Shown piece after piece: positions 1 to 9,139 of a DNA stretch of 64,000 nucleotides; the first letter of the stretch is position 1, and the number at the start of each line of letters is the position of its first letter. Below the pieces are notes generated by a model. It was not told the origin of the DNA and made no database searches. It was given only the letters and a program-made list of their open reading frames with translations. The stretch is from Pseudomonas sp. PA27(2017) (GTDB taxonomy: Bacteria > Pseudomonadota > Gammaproteobacteria > Pseudomonadales > Pseudomonadaceae). Made by a program: the position numbers and the translations under genes. Location: the NCBI RefSeq assembly GCF_001945445.1, contig NZ_MSXW01000012.1:186001-250000 (forward strand), in the 5' to 3' direction.

Positions 1-1925
1 CCGCCCTGGCCCTCGCGGTCATCGGCGCGGCCAGGCGCTTCTTCATGTGGCGCCGCGGCCGCCCGGCCAAGGTCGACTGGATCGGCGGCCTGCTGAAGAT
101 GCCGCGGCGCTATCTGGTGGACCTGCACCACGTGGTCGAGCGCGACAAGTACATGTCCAAGACCCACGTGGCCACCGCTGGCGGCTTCGTGCTGGCGGCC
201 GTGCTGGCCATCGTCGTGCACGGTTTCGGCCTGCACAACCGCATCCTCGGCTTCGCCCTGCTGGCTGCCACGGTGCTGATGTTCACCGGTGCCCTGTTCG
301 TCGCCAAGCGCCGCCTGGACCCACCCTCGCGCCTGTCGAAAGGGCCGTGGATGCGCCTGCCGAAAAGCCTGCAGATGTTCGCTGGCAGCTTCTTCATCGC
401 CACCCTGCCGGTGGCCGGGATTCTGCCCGCCGACTTCGGCGGCTCGGTACTGGCGGCGATCCTCGCCGTTGGCGTGGCCTGGGGCGTTTCCGAGCTGTTC
501 TTCGGCATGACCTGGGGCGGGCCGATGAAGCACGCCTTCGCAGGCGCTCTGCACCTGGCCTGGCACCGCCGCAGCGAACGCTTCGGTGGTGGGCGCTCCA
601 CCGGCCTGAAGGCGCTCGATCTGAACGACCCGAAAGCCCCGCTGGGTGTGGAAAAACCCACCGACTTCACCTGGAACCAGTTGCTCGGTTTCGACGCCTG
701 CGTGCAGTGCGGCAAGTGCGAAGCCATGTGTCCCGCCTTCGCCGCCGGCCAGCCGCTCAACCCCAAGAAGCTGATTCAGGACATGGTCATCGGCCTGGCC
801 GGTGGCAGCGACGCCAAATTCGCGGGCTCGCCCTACCCAGGAAAGCCGCTTGGTGAACACAGTGGCGGCCCGCACCAGCCGATCGTCTCCCTGCAGGGCA
901 AGGCCCTGGTCGATGCCGACACGCTATGGTCGTGCACCACTTGCCGTGCCTGCGTCGAGGAGTGTCCGATGATGATCGAACACGTCGATGCCATCGTCGA
1001 CATGCGTCGTCATCTGACTCTGGAAAAGGGCTCGACCCCGAACAAGGGCGCCGAGGTGCTGGAAAACCTCATCGCCACCGACAACCCGGGCGGCTTCGCA
1101 CCCAGTGGCCGGCTGAACTGGGCGGCAGACCTGAACCTGCCGTTGATGGCCGACAAGGGCAGCGCCGAGGTGCTGTTCTGGGTTGGCGACGGCGCCTTCG
1201 ACATGCGTAACCAGCGCACCCTGCGCGCCTTCGTGAAGATCCTCAAGGCATCCGGCGTCGACTTCGCCGTGCTCGGCCTGGAAGAGCGCGACAGTGGTGA
1301 CGTCGCCCGCCGACTCGGCGACGAAGCGACCTTTCAGCAGTTAGCCAAACGCAACATCGCCACGCTGAACCAGTACCGCTTCAAGACCATCGTCTCCTGC
1401 GACCCGCACAGTTTCCATGTGCTGAAGAACGAATACGGCGCCCTGGGCGGCAATTACCAGGTCATGCACCACAGCACCTTCATTGAAACCCTGCTGCAGC
1501 GCGGCAGCCTCAACCTGGGCCAACACAAGGGCGGATCGGTCACCTACCACGACCCGTGCTATCTGGGCCGCTACAACGGTGAGTACGAGGCGCCGCGGGC
1601 GGTGCTCAAGGCCATCGGCATCGAAGTCAAGGAGATGCAACGCTCGGGCTTTCGCTCGCGCTGCTGCGGTGGTGGCGGCGGCGCGCCGATCACCGACATC
1701 CCCGGCAAGCAACGGATTCCCGACATGCGCATGGAAGACATCAAGGAAACCGGCGCCGAGCTGGTCGCCGTCGGCTGCCCACAGTGCACCGTGATGCTCG
1801 AAGGCGTGGTCGAACCGCGCCCGCAGATCAAGGATATTGCCGAGCTGGTGGCAGAGGTGTTGATCGAAAGCGAAGTGCCGCAGAAGAAATCCGTCGCGCA
1901 ACCCACTGCCGTGGAGGTGGCCTGA
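1..1925 (+). CDS. dgcB: DgcB-like Fe-S oxidoreductase of dimethylglycine catabolism (5' partial)
   Basis: The frame is open from base 3, so the gene begins before the window; the first Met inside is at 45. The N-terminal part is membrane-like. Two ferredoxin-type cysteine clusters follow (CxxCxxCxxxC at 699-731 and 933-965), then a CCG-type half-domain with Cys-Cys-Gly at 1662-1670 and a late GCPQC motif. This is the layout of DgcB, the membrane iron-sulfur partner that is thought to take electrons from dimethylglycine demethylation to the quinone pool through the neighbouring ETF. The stop is directly followed by the etfA start, so the two are translationally coupled. Family assignment is firm; the specific substrate pathway is inferred from synteny with the Pseudomonas dgcA-dgcB-etf cluster. 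Confidence 0.9.
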   Translation, partial: ALALAVIGAARRFFMWRRGRPAKVDWIGGLLKMPRRYLVDLHHVVERDKYMSKTHVATAGGFVLAAVLAIVVHGFGLHNRILGFALLAATVLMFTGALFVAKRRLDPPSRLSKGPWMRLPKSLQMFAGSFFIATLPVAGILPADFGGSVLAAILAVGVAWGVSELFFGMTWGGPMKHAFAGALHLAWHRRSERFGGGRSTGLKALDLNDPKAPLGVEKPTDFTWNQLLGFDACVQCGKCEAMCPAFAAGQPLNPKKLIQDMVIGLAGGSDAKFAGSPYPGKPLGEHSGGPHQPIVSLQGKALVDADTLWSCTTCRACVEECPMMIEHVDAIVDMRRHLTLEKGSTPNKGAEVLENLIATDNPGGFAPSGRLNWAADLNLPLMADKGSAEVLFWVGDGAFDMRNQRTLRAFVKILKASGVDFAVLGLEERDSGDVARRLGDEATFQQLAKRNIATLNQYRFKTIVSCDPHSFHVLKNEYGALGGNYQVMHHSTFIETLLQRGSLNLGQHKGGSVTYHDPCYLGRYNGEYEAPRAVLKAIGIEVKEMQRSGFRSRCCGGGGGAPITDIPGKQRIPDMRMEDIKETGAELVAVGCPQCTVMLEGVVEPRPQIKDIAELVAEVLIESEVPQKKSVAQPTAVEVA

Positions 1926-3155
1926 ATGAGTGACATCATCCGCCGTGACCCGCGTGCCGAGCGTATCGCCCGCAACCGCCTGCATCCGCTGCACGCTGCC
2001 CTGCAACCCCAGCAGATCCAATGGATGGGCCCCAACGGCATCGTCCGCAAGAACCCGCACGCCGCAGCGGCCGGCTTTATTGGCCCGGCCGGCATCAAGC
2101 GCATCGACCGCAGTGGCGCCCAACAGGGCGGCAGCGGCAAGCGCCAGACCGGCAGCGCCCAGGTACAGCTGCCGCTGCATGTGGTCGAGCAGCCGGCCTT
2201 CATCATCGCCGTGGTACCGGACATGGTCGGTGGCCGCCTGAGCAGCCACGACAAGGATCTGCTCGGCCTCGCCCATCAACTGGCCGGCAAGGATGGCGCC
2301 GTGCTGGCCGTGGTTTTCGGCGAGCACAAGGAATCCGCTTTCGACAACGCGGGGGTCGATCGCCTGCTGCAACTCGAAGGCGACGAATACAGCGGCTACT
2401 CGCCCGAGCAGCGCGTGTTGGCGCTGCGCGCCGTGGAGAACCAGTTCGGTCCGCGCCACTGGCTGTTGCCGGACAGCCGCACTGGCGGTGGCGAACTGGG
2501 CCGCCGCCTGGCTTCCGGCCTGGGCGAGCGCCCGGCCACCCGCGTCTGGCAGGTCAAGGATGGGCAGAGCACGGGCCGCGCCGGTGCCGGTCGCGAAGAT
2601 ATCGCGCGGGCAGCGCCGCGGCTGATCCTGGCCGCCGCCGAGTGCGCCGAGCCGGTCAGCGAAACCCGCCATGAAGCACGCCAGGTCGAGCTGTCCGCGC
2701 AGGTCCCGCGCAATCTGCCACGCATCGAAGACCTGGGCTCGGTCGCCGTCGACCCGGCGCAGATTCCCATGGCCGAATCCGAATTCATCCTCTCCGGTGG
2801 TAACGGCGTGAAGGACTGGGACCTGTTCCACCGCGCCGCCGTCGCCTTGGGCGCCACCGAAGGCGCCTCACGGGTGGCGGTGGACGACGGCCACATGCCG
2901 CGGGCCCGTCAGGTCGGCGCCACCGGCACCTGGGTTACCGCGCGGGTCTACGTGGCGGTGGGCATTTCCGGGGCGATCCAGCACCTGCAGGGCATTGGCG
3001 CCTGCGACAAGGTGGTGGCGATCAACCTGGATCCGGGATGCGACATGATCAAGCGCGCCGACATGGCGGTGATCGGCGACTCGGCGGCGATCCTCCAGGC
3101 CTTGATCGAGCGCGTGGAAGCACACCGCAACGGAGCCAAGCGCGATGCCGCATGA
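1926..3155 (+). CDS. etfA: Electron transfer flavoprotein alpha subunit of the dgc cluster
   Basis: 409 residues; the ATG directly follows the dgcB stop codon. The C-terminal third carries the ETF-alpha FAD-binding fold: an SGG turn, a GATG segment, an AVGISGAIQH motif and an INLDP stretch. The N-terminal 120 residues are longer and more basic than in housekeeping EtfA, as seen in ETF alpha subunits dedicated to dimethylglycine/sarcosine oxidation. It would form a heterodimer with the product of the next gene and shuttle electrons to DgcB. A REP palindrome lies between it and etfB. Confidence 0.9.
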   Translation: MSDIIRRDPRAERIARNRLHPLHAALQPQQIQWMGPNGIVRKNPHAAAAGFIGPAGIKRIDRSGAQQGGSGKRQTGSAQVQLPLHVVEQPAFIIAVVPDMVGGRLSSHDKDLLGLAHQLAGKDGAVLAVVFGEHKESAFDNAGVDRLLQLEGDEYSGYSPEQRVLALRAVENQFGPRHWLLPDSRTGGGELGRRLASGLGERPATRVWQVKDGQSTGRAGAGREDIARAAPRLILAAAECAEPVSETRHEARQVELSAQVPRNLPRIEDLGSVAVDPAQIPMAESEFILSGGNGVKDWDLFHRAAVALGATEGASRVAVDDGHMPRARQVGATGTWVTARVYVAVGISGAIQHLQGIGACDKVVAINLDPGCDMIKRADMAVIGDSAAILQALIERVEAHRNGAKRDAA

Positions 3156-3171
3156 CTCTCTCGGTCGCTTC

Positions 3172-3206
3172 TGGTGGGAGCGGGCCATGCCCGCGAAATC
3201 GCACAC
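3172..3206. repeat. REP palindrome between etfA and etfB
   Basis: A gcgggc/gcccgc stem (3180-3185 and 3189-3194) with a 3-base loop is embedded in the GTGGGAGCGGGC...GCCCGCGAA pattern typical of Pseudomonas REP sequences. A related copy lies at 21943-21981. It sits inside the etfA-etfB intercistronic gap, where it could stabilise or separate the two messages. Confidence 0.7.
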
Positions 3207-3223
3207 ACAACGGGAGATCCGGC

Positions 3224-3997
3224 ATGGCTGATCTGAACGTCGTCACCCTGGTCTCCATCGGTTCGCACCCCGCCTCGGGCCGCCCGCGGCGCGCCGAACA
3301 GGATGCCCGCGCCGTCGAGCTGGGCCTGCGCCTGGCCGGTGAAAAACTCAACGTCGTGCATGCCGGCGACCCGCAGGAAGACACCCTGCGCGCCTACCTG
3401 GGCATGGGCTTGCCGGGTCTTACCGTACTCGAGCAGAGCCGCGAGGCCGACGCCCTGCCAGCCCTGGCCGAACACCTGCAACTGGCCAAGGCGCAGCTGG
3501 TGCTGACCGGCAGCCAGGCAGAAACTGGCGAAGGCTCGGGCATGCTGCCCTACCTGCTGGCCGAGCGCCTGGGCTGGCCGCTGGTCGTCGGCCTGGCAGA
3601 AGTGGAAAGCATCGAAGGCGGCAGCGCCCAGGTGCTGCAGGCCCTGCCCCGCGGGCAACGGCGGCGGCTGAAGGTGCGGCTGCCCTTCGTCGCCAGTGTC
3701 GATGGCGCCGCACCGGCAGCCCGGCAGAGCGCATTCGGCCCGGCACGGCGCGGCACCCTTGAGCGTGAAGCGGTGGAACTGGTCGACGACCCGCTATATG
3801 CCGACGCGCAATGGCAGCCGGCCCGACCGCGCCCCAAGCGCTTGAAAGTGATCAAGGCCAAGACCGGTGCCGAGCGCATGAAGGCGGCGACCGCAAAAGC
3901 GGCGGGCGGTGGTGGTCAGGTAATCACCGGCGTCTCGCCACAGGAAGGCGCAGAGGCTATCTTCAAGCTACTGCTGGATGAGGGCGTGCTGCGCTGA
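3224..3997 (+). CDS. etfB: Electron transfer flavoprotein beta subunit of the dgc cluster
   Basis: The start at 3224 (MADLNVVTLVS) is preceded by a GGGAGA ribosome site; the open frame extends further upstream but through a REP element. 257 residues. An ETF-beta/UspA-like fold is visible, with the GSQAETGEGSGMLPYLLAERLGW region of the AMP/FAD-binding loop at about residues 95-120. The C-terminal tail is basic. It pairs with EtfA upstream. Homologues accompany dgcAB in Pseudomonas and are separate from the housekeeping etfBA operon. Confidence 0.88.
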   Translation: MADLNVVTLVSIGSHPASGRPRRAEQDARAVELGLRLAGEKLNVVHAGDPQEDTLRAYLGMGLPGLTVLEQSREADALPALAEHLQLAKAQLVLTGSQAETGEGSGMLPYLLAERLGWPLVVGLAEVESIEGGSAQVLQALPRGQRRRLKVRLPFVASVDGAAPAARQSAFGPARRGTLEREAVELVDDPLYADAQWQPARPRPKRLKVIKAKTGAERMKAATAKAAGGGGQVITGVSPQEGAEAIFKLLLDEGVLR

Positions 3998-4036
3998 CGG
4001 TACGCCGAATTCGAACTTGCCGCGAGGACGCCCACG

Positions 4037-4288
4037 ATGATGCATACCGAACTGATCGACCAGGAAGATCTGCGCGAACGCCTGGTCGCCCTTGGCTTCA
4101 GCGTTCCCAGCGGCGCCACCGCCGAGCAGGCCTGCGAATACGCAGTGACCGGCTTGTGCCCGGAGCGCGCCCTCGCCCTGCGCCACATGGTCGAAGACAT
4201 CCTCGCTGGCAGCGCGACCGTGCTACCGACCGTGCGCGAAGCCATTTCCCGCACATTGTTGCCGGCGCTGGTGCCTAGACCACGCTGA
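4037..4288 (+). CDS. Small conserved hypothetical protein
   Basis: 83 residues, soluble and acidic to neutral, with no signal peptide, membrane segment or recognised motif. GAGGA lies about 10 bases before the ATG pair at 4037. It follows etfB by 39 bases and is probably the last gene of the dgcB-etfAB transcript. A small gene occupies the same position in other Pseudomonas dgc clusters, which supports it being real. Function unknown. Confidence 0.65.
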   Translation: MMHTELIDQEDLRERLVALGFSVPSGATAEQACEYAVTGLCPERALALRHMVEDILAGSATVLPTVREAISRTLLPALVPRPR

Positions 4289-4719
4289 GTTGCAATCGAA
4301 GCACACTTGCGAGAGCTGCCATTGCTGTTTCAGCTCGCCCTCGTTTTTAAAAAGTGCAACTGCTTACCTTGCTAGCAGTAGCCGATGACTTGAGTTTGGA
4401 GGCCTACGGCTCTCCAGCGCTTCACACAGCCATCAGGACTCTGCGCGTGTATTGAAAAACGCCGCATTCCTGTATCTGTCGCACTCCCCCCTCCCAGCCG
4501 CACCATCGCTCCTGTAGCGCTAGTCGGCGCACTTAAATGCCAACGCAAAACAATATAAGCACCATCATTTCTACGGATGGAAAGCGAATTTGTAAATAGC
4601 CGCAGAGCAGGCAAGTACGCCGCAGGTAGTTACTTCCCCGAGACCCTCTATTTCCAAGCCAAACGGCGCTGTGGCCTCAGGCCCCGTTTCGTTCAGGAAG
4701 GCTTTACAAGGATGTACTC
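4289..4719 (+). promoter_or_regulatory. 431-base leader and presumed promoter region of the sbnA operon
   Basis: No convincing gene is seen. The stretch is clearly more AT-rich than the coding regions on both sides and ends in an AAGGA ribosome site about 7 bases before the sbnA ATG. It is the only gap in which the six-gene operon could have its main promoter and the operator for its MocR regulator. No operator could be identified by eye. Confidence 0.5.
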
Positions 4720-5694
4720 ATGATTAATAAATTAATAAATGAAGACAATTACGTCCAAATTGATCAGCTGTGCAGCGCCAAAGTGCAACTCAAGATCGAA
4801 GGACTTAACCCGGCAGGCTCAATCAAACTCAAAACTGCTTATGCCGTCATTTCGGATCTTGAAAGCCGCGGGCTGATCACCCCCAGAACGCGGCTGATCG
4901 AATCCTCGTCGGGCAACCTCGGCGTGGCCCTGGCGATGGCCTGCGCGGCCAAGGGCTACCAGTTCGTCTGCGTCATCGACCCGAACACCTCGGCGCCCAA
5001 CCGCAAGCTGATCCAGGCCCTCGGTGCGCAGGTGATCGTGGTCGACCAACGCGACGAAAACGGTGGTTTCCTCTACTCACGCATCCGCCTGATCGAACAG
5101 ATGGTCGCGCAGAACCCCGACTACATCTGGCTCAACCAGTACCAGAACCCGAACAACCCCCTGGCCCACTACAACGCCACCGCGCGGGCCATCGCCGAAA
5201 AGTTCGGGCATGTCGACTACCTGTTCGTCGGCGCCGGCACCACCGGCACGCTGATGGGCTGCAAGCGCTACTTCGCCGAACACCATCCGCGCACCAAAGT
5301 GATCGCGGTGGACTCGGTGGGTTCGGTGACCTTCGGCCTGCCCGGCGGCACCCGCCACATCCCGGGGCTCGGCACCAGCCGCCGCCCTGAGATCTACGAG
5401 CCCAGCGACATCCACGCCTTCCTCACCGTGCCCGAGGTGCGCACGGTACAGGTATGCCGCTGGCTGGCGCAGCGCTACGGCCTGCTGTTCGGTGGTTCCA
5501 CCGGCACGGTGCTGGCCGGCGTGCAGCAGTGGGCGGCGCAGATCCGCCCGGACGATGTGGTGGTGGCGATCTCCCCGGACATGGGCGAGCGCTATCTGGA
5601 ACCCCTCTATTCAGACGATTGGGTCAGCCAACGCTTGGGCCCGGACGCGCTGCAACCGTTGTTCCCCGAACTCCCTCTCTCCCTTACGGCGTAA
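4720..5694 (+). CDS. sbnA: SbnA-type N-(2-amino-2-carboxyethyl)-L-glutamate synthase
   Basis: 324 residues, PLP-dependent beta-replacement enzyme of the cysteine synthase fold. In the family it joins O-phospho-L-serine and L-glutamate to give ACEGA, the first step to L-2,3-diaminopropionate. Visible features: PLP lysine in NPAGSIK (Lys36), phosphate loop ESSSGN (61-66), glycine-rich GAGTTGT loop, PGLGTSRRPEI and FGGSTGT motifs, and the C-terminal PDMGERYLEPLYSDDW block matching Staphylococcus SbnA rather than CysK. It is the first gene of a six-gene operon; sbnB follows after 6 bases. No siderophore synthetase is adjacent, so staphyloferrin B-type use is not supported. Confidence 0.9.
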   Translation: MINKLINEDNYVQIDQLCSAKVQLKIEGLNPAGSIKLKTAYAVISDLESRGLITPRTRLIESSSGNLGVALAMACAAKGYQFVCVIDPNTSAPNRKLIQALGAQVIVVDQRDENGGFLYSRIRLIEQMVAQNPDYIWLNQYQNPNNPLAHYNATARAIAEKFGHVDYLFVGAGTTGTLMGCKRYFAEHHPRTKVIAVDSVGSVTFGLPGGTRHIPGLGTSRRPEIYEPSDIHAFLTVPEVRTVQVCRWLAQRYGLLFGGSTGTVLAGVQQWAAQIRPDDVVVAISPDMGERYLEPLYSDDWVSQRLGPDALQPLFPELPLSLTA

Positions 5695-5700
5695 CCAGTC

Positions 5701-6732
5701 ATGACCGCACAAGCTTCGATTCCCACGTTTCACGTGATCCCCGGCGCCACCGTCAAGGACATCCTTGCTGGCATGCGCCAGGAGGCCATCGAGGTGGTCG
5801 CGCAGACCTACCTCACCCACGAGCGCGGCGAAACCGTAAACCCGGACAGCTATTTCCTGCGCTTCCCCGAAGAGTCGGCCAACCGCATCATTGCCCTGCC
5901 GTCGGCGATCGTCGACAAACAGGGCAAACAGTCGGTATCAGGCATCAAGTGGATCGCCAGCTACCCGGACAACATCCACGCCGGCATCCCAAGGGCCTCA
6001 GCAGTACTGATCCTCAACGACCCACAAACCGGCTACCCCTACGCACTGCTGGAAGGCGCGCTGATCAGCGCCGTACGTACCGCCGCCTCGGCCGTGCTGG
6101 GCGCCTGGCTGCTCAATAACAAACAAAAGCGTGCCGGTAGCCTGTCGATCATTGGCGGCGGCGTGATCGCCCGCAACATCCTCGACACCTTCATCGTCGG
6201 CGACTGGTCGTTCGGCCAGGTCGGCGTGCATGACCTCAACCGCGAATCAGCCGAAGCACTGGCCGGTTTCGGTGAGCAACTGGGCCTGCCGCAGGTGCAA
6301 CTCTGGTCGCTGGAAGAAGCGCTCAAGGCCGATATCGTGGTGTTCGCCACCAGCGCCGGCACCCCCTACGTCAGTGGCGACGATATCTTCCACCCAGGCC
6401 AGATCGTGCTGAACATCTCGCTGCGCGACATCGATGCCGGCATCGTCGCCGCCAGCTACAACTACTTCGACGACGTCAGCCACTGCCTCAAAGCCAACAC
6501 GTCGCCGCACCTAGCCGAGCAGCGCTTCGGCCACCGCGATTTCGTCACCGGCACCGTGGCGCAGATCCTGCGCGGCGAACTGCAGGTTAACCGTGACAAA
6601 CCCCTGATCTATTCGCCGTTCGGCATGGGCATCCTCGACCTGGCCCTGGGCCGGCGTATCCATGACGTCGCCCTTGAGCAAGGCTCGGCTTTCGAGGTGC
6701 CGTCGTTCTTCGGGGAGGAGCGCAGATGGTGA
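5701..6732 (+). CDS. sbnB: SbnB-type ACEGA dehydrogenase (L-2,3-diaminopropionate-forming)
   Basis: 343 residues of the ornithine cyclodeaminase/mu-crystallin family. In the family it oxidatively hydrolyses ACEGA with NAD to L-2,3-diaminopropionate, 2-oxoglutarate and NADH. A Rossmann motif IGGGVIARNI is visible near residue 150, with ALLEGALISAVRTAA before it, as in SbnB. It starts 6 bases after sbnA and its last 7 bases overlap the next gene. Together sbnA and sbnB are a complete L-Dap pathway from central metabolites. Confidence 0.9.
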   Translation: MTAQASIPTFHVIPGATVKDILAGMRQEAIEVVAQTYLTHERGETVNPDSYFLRFPEESANRIIALPSAIVDKQGKQSVSGIKWIASYPDNIHAGIPRASAVLILNDPQTGYPYALLEGALISAVRTAASAVLGAWLLNNKQKRAGSLSIIGGGVIARNILDTFIVGDWSFGQVGVHDLNRESAEALAGFGEQLGLPQVQLWSLEEALKADIVVFATSAGTPYVSGDDIFHPGQIVLNISLRDIDAGIVAASYNYFDDVSHCLKANTSPHLAEQRFGHRDFVTGTVAQILRGELQVNRDKPLIYSPFGMGILDLALGRRIHDVALEQGSAFEVPSFFGEERRW

Positions 6733-8516
6733 GCAAATCCCTGCACATCGGCCTGGTAGGCTGCGGCTCGCGCGGGCTGTCGATCTTCGAGCGCCTGCTG
6801 AGCATCGCCGAAACCCGCCCGCAACAGCCGCTGCTGATCGACATCTTCGACCCCAATGTTTTCGGCACCGGTGCCCACTGGCCCAACCAGCCGGACTACC
6901 TGCTGCTAAACACCGTAGCCGGACAACTCGGGGTGTACCCCGACGCGGCGGCCTTCGGCCCCCTGCACGATGCCCGCGAACGCTCGGGCCCGGATTTTCT
7001 GGAGTGGTGCCGGGCCAAGGGGGTCAAGGTCGACCCGAAGACCGGCCTGGTTGCCGACGACGGGCGCGCGGTGGAGCCAGAGGACTTCCTCCCGCGCCGG
7101 CTGCTCGGCGCCTACCTGGCCGACGCTTTCTCGCACATCCTGAGCAGCGCGCCAGCCTGGGTGGCGGTGCGCCTACACCCGCACCCGGTGGTCGGCCTGC
7201 GCACCGATGCGCAGCAGGCCTACCAGCTCAAGCTGCCGTCGGGCGACTCTGTAACCGTTGGCCGCTTGATCCTGACCGTCGGCCATACCGGGCGGGTGCG
7301 GGCAGACGAGGAAGGCCGGGTGGGTGATATCTACCCGCTGCCGGGCAGCCTAGACAGCATCGCCGCCGGCGAAGCCGTGCTGCTCGAAGGGCTGGGCCTG
7401 GGGGCGATGGATACCCTGGCGGCGCTGACCGCTGGCCGCGGTGGCGCCTACCACCGTATGGCTGACGCCAGCCATGTGTACTTCCCATCCGGCAAGGAGC
7501 CGGTGATCTATATCCAGTCGCGTGACGGCCTGCCGTTCCGCGCGCGACCCAATGGCCTGACCCGGGCGCCACGGCATAAGCCGATCTTCCTCACCAGCAC
7601 CCACATCGATGCGCTGCGCCAGCAGGCGCCAAACGGCCAGCTGGACTTTGAACGTGACGTGCTGCCGCGCATGCTCTTGGAAATGCGCGTGGCCGGCACG
7701 GCGGTGCTGCACGCCAAGACCGACCCGGCGCGCCAACGTGAAGTGCTGGAACAACTGCGCACAGTCAGCCTGCAAACGCCCACCGATACCCGCGAGAGCG
7801 AAAGCCTGCTGCGTCACTACGAGACGCTGTCCGGCGCCATCGACCCGCATGCGCTGATCCTGCACAGCCTGCCGGCGCAGGTGAACGCGCACAACTACCA
7901 TGCGTGGATCTACGACGCCATCGAGGCCGACCTGCACGAGGCCCGCATCGGCCGCACCGAATCGCCGGTCAAGGCGGCCATTGAGGTGTGGCGCGACCTG
8001 CGTGACCGGCTGCGCGAGGCGGTCGACTTCGACGGCCTCACCGAGGCTTCGCACCGGCAGTTCTACGGCCGCTGGCACAAGGCGATCAACCGCCTGGTGG
8101 CCGGGCCGCAGAAGGAGCGCCACGCCGACCTACTGGCCCTCAGCGACGCCGGGCTGCTGACCTTCCTGCCGCCGGGCGCCGTGCCAGTCGCCAAGCCTTA
8201 CCGGCGAGTGGCCGGTTACGTGCAGGGCAGCGGCGTGCGCGACAGCGACTGCGCCCCGGTGCGCGACCTGGCGCGGCTTGGCCTGATCCGCCCGCGCACT
8301 GACGTGCCGGCCCTGGATGGCATCGATGTCGACGCGGCCTGCCACCCTCGCGCCAGCAGCGGCGAATCGGTGCGCAACCTCTGGGTGCTCGGGCCGCTGG
8401 CCGAGGGCTCGTGCTACTACAACCACTACGTCACCTCGGCCGGCGCGCCGTCGCGGCTGTTCATCGACGCCCACAAGGTCGCCTCGGCCATCCTCGACAC
8501 AAGGACCGCCCCATGA
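6726..8516 (+). CDS. FAD/NAD(P)-binding protein of the diaminopropionate operon
   Basis: 596 residues. The N-terminus has a dinucleotide-binding glycine motif (GLVGCGSRGLSIFERLL) of the FAD-NAD(P)-binding PF13454 type, and a second one (EGLGLGAMDTLAAL) near residue 220. The C-terminus closes with a GPLAEGSCYYNHYVTS block. The architecture suggests a flavoprotein oxidase or monooxygenase, distantly like N-hydroxylases, but no substrate can be read from sequence. It overlaps sbnB by 7 bases and the next gene by an ATGA, so a role in converting L-Dap to a further product is a reasonable inference. A redox-sensing or non-catalytic role is not excluded. Confidence 0.75.
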   Translation: MVSKSLHIGLVGCGSRGLSIFERLLSIAETRPQQPLLIDIFDPNVFGTGAHWPNQPDYLLLNTVAGQLGVYPDAAAFGPLHDARERSGPDFLEWCRAKGVKVDPKTGLVADDGRAVEPEDFLPRRLLGAYLADAFSHILSSAPAWVAVRLHPHPVVGLRTDAQQAYQLKLPSGDSVTVGRLILTVGHTGRVRADEEGRVGDIYPLPGSLDSIAAGEAVLLEGLGLGAMDTLAALTAGRGGAYHRMADASHVYFPSGKEPVIYIQSRDGLPFRARPNGLTRAPRHKPIFLTSTHIDALRQQAPNGQLDFERDVLPRMLLEMRVAGTAVLHAKTDPARQREVLEQLRTVSLQTPTDTRESESLLRHYETLSGAIDPHALILHSLPAQVNAHNYHAWIYDAIEADLHEARIGRTESPVKAAIEVWRDLRDRLREAVDFDGLTEASHRQFYGRWHKAINRLVAGPQKERHADLLALSDAGLLTFLPPGAVPVAKPYRRVAGYVQGSGVRDSDCAPVRDLARLGLIRPRTDVPALDGIDVDAACHPRASSGESVRNLWVLGPLAEGSCYYNHYVTSAGAPSRLFIDAHKVASAILDTRTAP

Positions 8517-9127
8517 AGCTCTACTACCAGACCCACTCGCCCTACGCCCGCAAGGTGCTGGTGATGGCCCATGAACTCGGGCTCGCCGAGCGCCTGGAGG
8601 TGATCCACCACGAGACCAGCCCCACGACCCGCAACGAGACCATCTACCAGGCCAACCCGCTGGGCAAGGTGCCGGTACTGATGCTGCCCGAGGGCGAGGC
8701 GCTGTTCGACTCGATCGTGATCTGCGACTACCTCGATACCTTGCACCAGGGGCCGAAGCTGATCCCGCTGCAAGGCCCCGAGCGCTACCAGGCCCTGCGC
8801 CTGCAGGCGCTGGCCCAGGGCCTGTGCGATGTCGGCATCAAGCTGCGCTGGGAAGTCGAGCGCCGCCCGGCGCACCTGCGCTACCCGGCCTATGGCGAGG
8901 GCCAGAAGTACAAGCTCGAAGAGTCGTACCGCTACCTCGAACAACAAGTCGAACTCGACGGCCCGCTGAACGTTGGCCACGTTGCCCTGGGCACCGCTCT
9001 GGACTGGATCGTGTTCCGCGAGCTTTGCGACTTCGCCCAGCACCTACGCCTGAACGCCTGGTACCAGCGTTTCTGCGACCGCCCCTCGATGCGCGCTACC
9101 GAGTACAGCGGTCAGACCCACGATTAA
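8513..9127 (+). CDS. Glutathione S-transferase-like protein
   Basis: The start at 8513 overlaps the preceding stop codon (ATGA). 204 residues. The thioredoxin-like N-terminal domain has the SPYARKV helix start (Ser9, in place of the Cys/Tyr of other classes), a cis-Pro in GKVPVL, and the DSIVICDYLD glutathione-binding segment. An all-helical C-terminal domain follows from about residue 85. In this operon it could catalyse glutathione addition, isomerisation or ring opening of an intermediate, or protect against a reactive product. Strict coupling to the flavoprotein gene supports a joint task. Confidence 0.8.
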   Translation: MKLYYQTHSPYARKVLVMAHELGLAERLEVIHHETSPTTRNETIYQANPLGKVPVLMLPEGEALFDSIVICDYLDTLHQGPKLIPLQGPERYQALRLQALAQGLCDVGIKLRWEVERRPAHLRYPAYGEGQKYKLEESYRYLEQQVELDGPLNVGHVALGTALDWIVFRELCDFAQHLRLNAWYQRFCDRPSMRATEYSGQTHD

Positions 9128-9139
9128 GGAACACAGCAC

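Noticed and set aside
1341..2831. 496-codon open frame antisense to dgcB and etfA
   Set aside because: Typical GC-rich shadow: lies across the boundary of two well-supported genes and has a low-complexity His/Ala/Gly-rich translation with no domain.
4372..4614. 80-codon minus-strand frame upstream of sbnA
   Set aside because: No ribosome site; composition not protein-like; region better explained as leader and promoter.
4720..6732. Staphyloferrin B-type siderophore cluster
   Set aside because: Only the L-Dap genes are present; no NIS synthetases, citrate synthase, decarboxylase or siderophore exporter or receptor genes are nearby.
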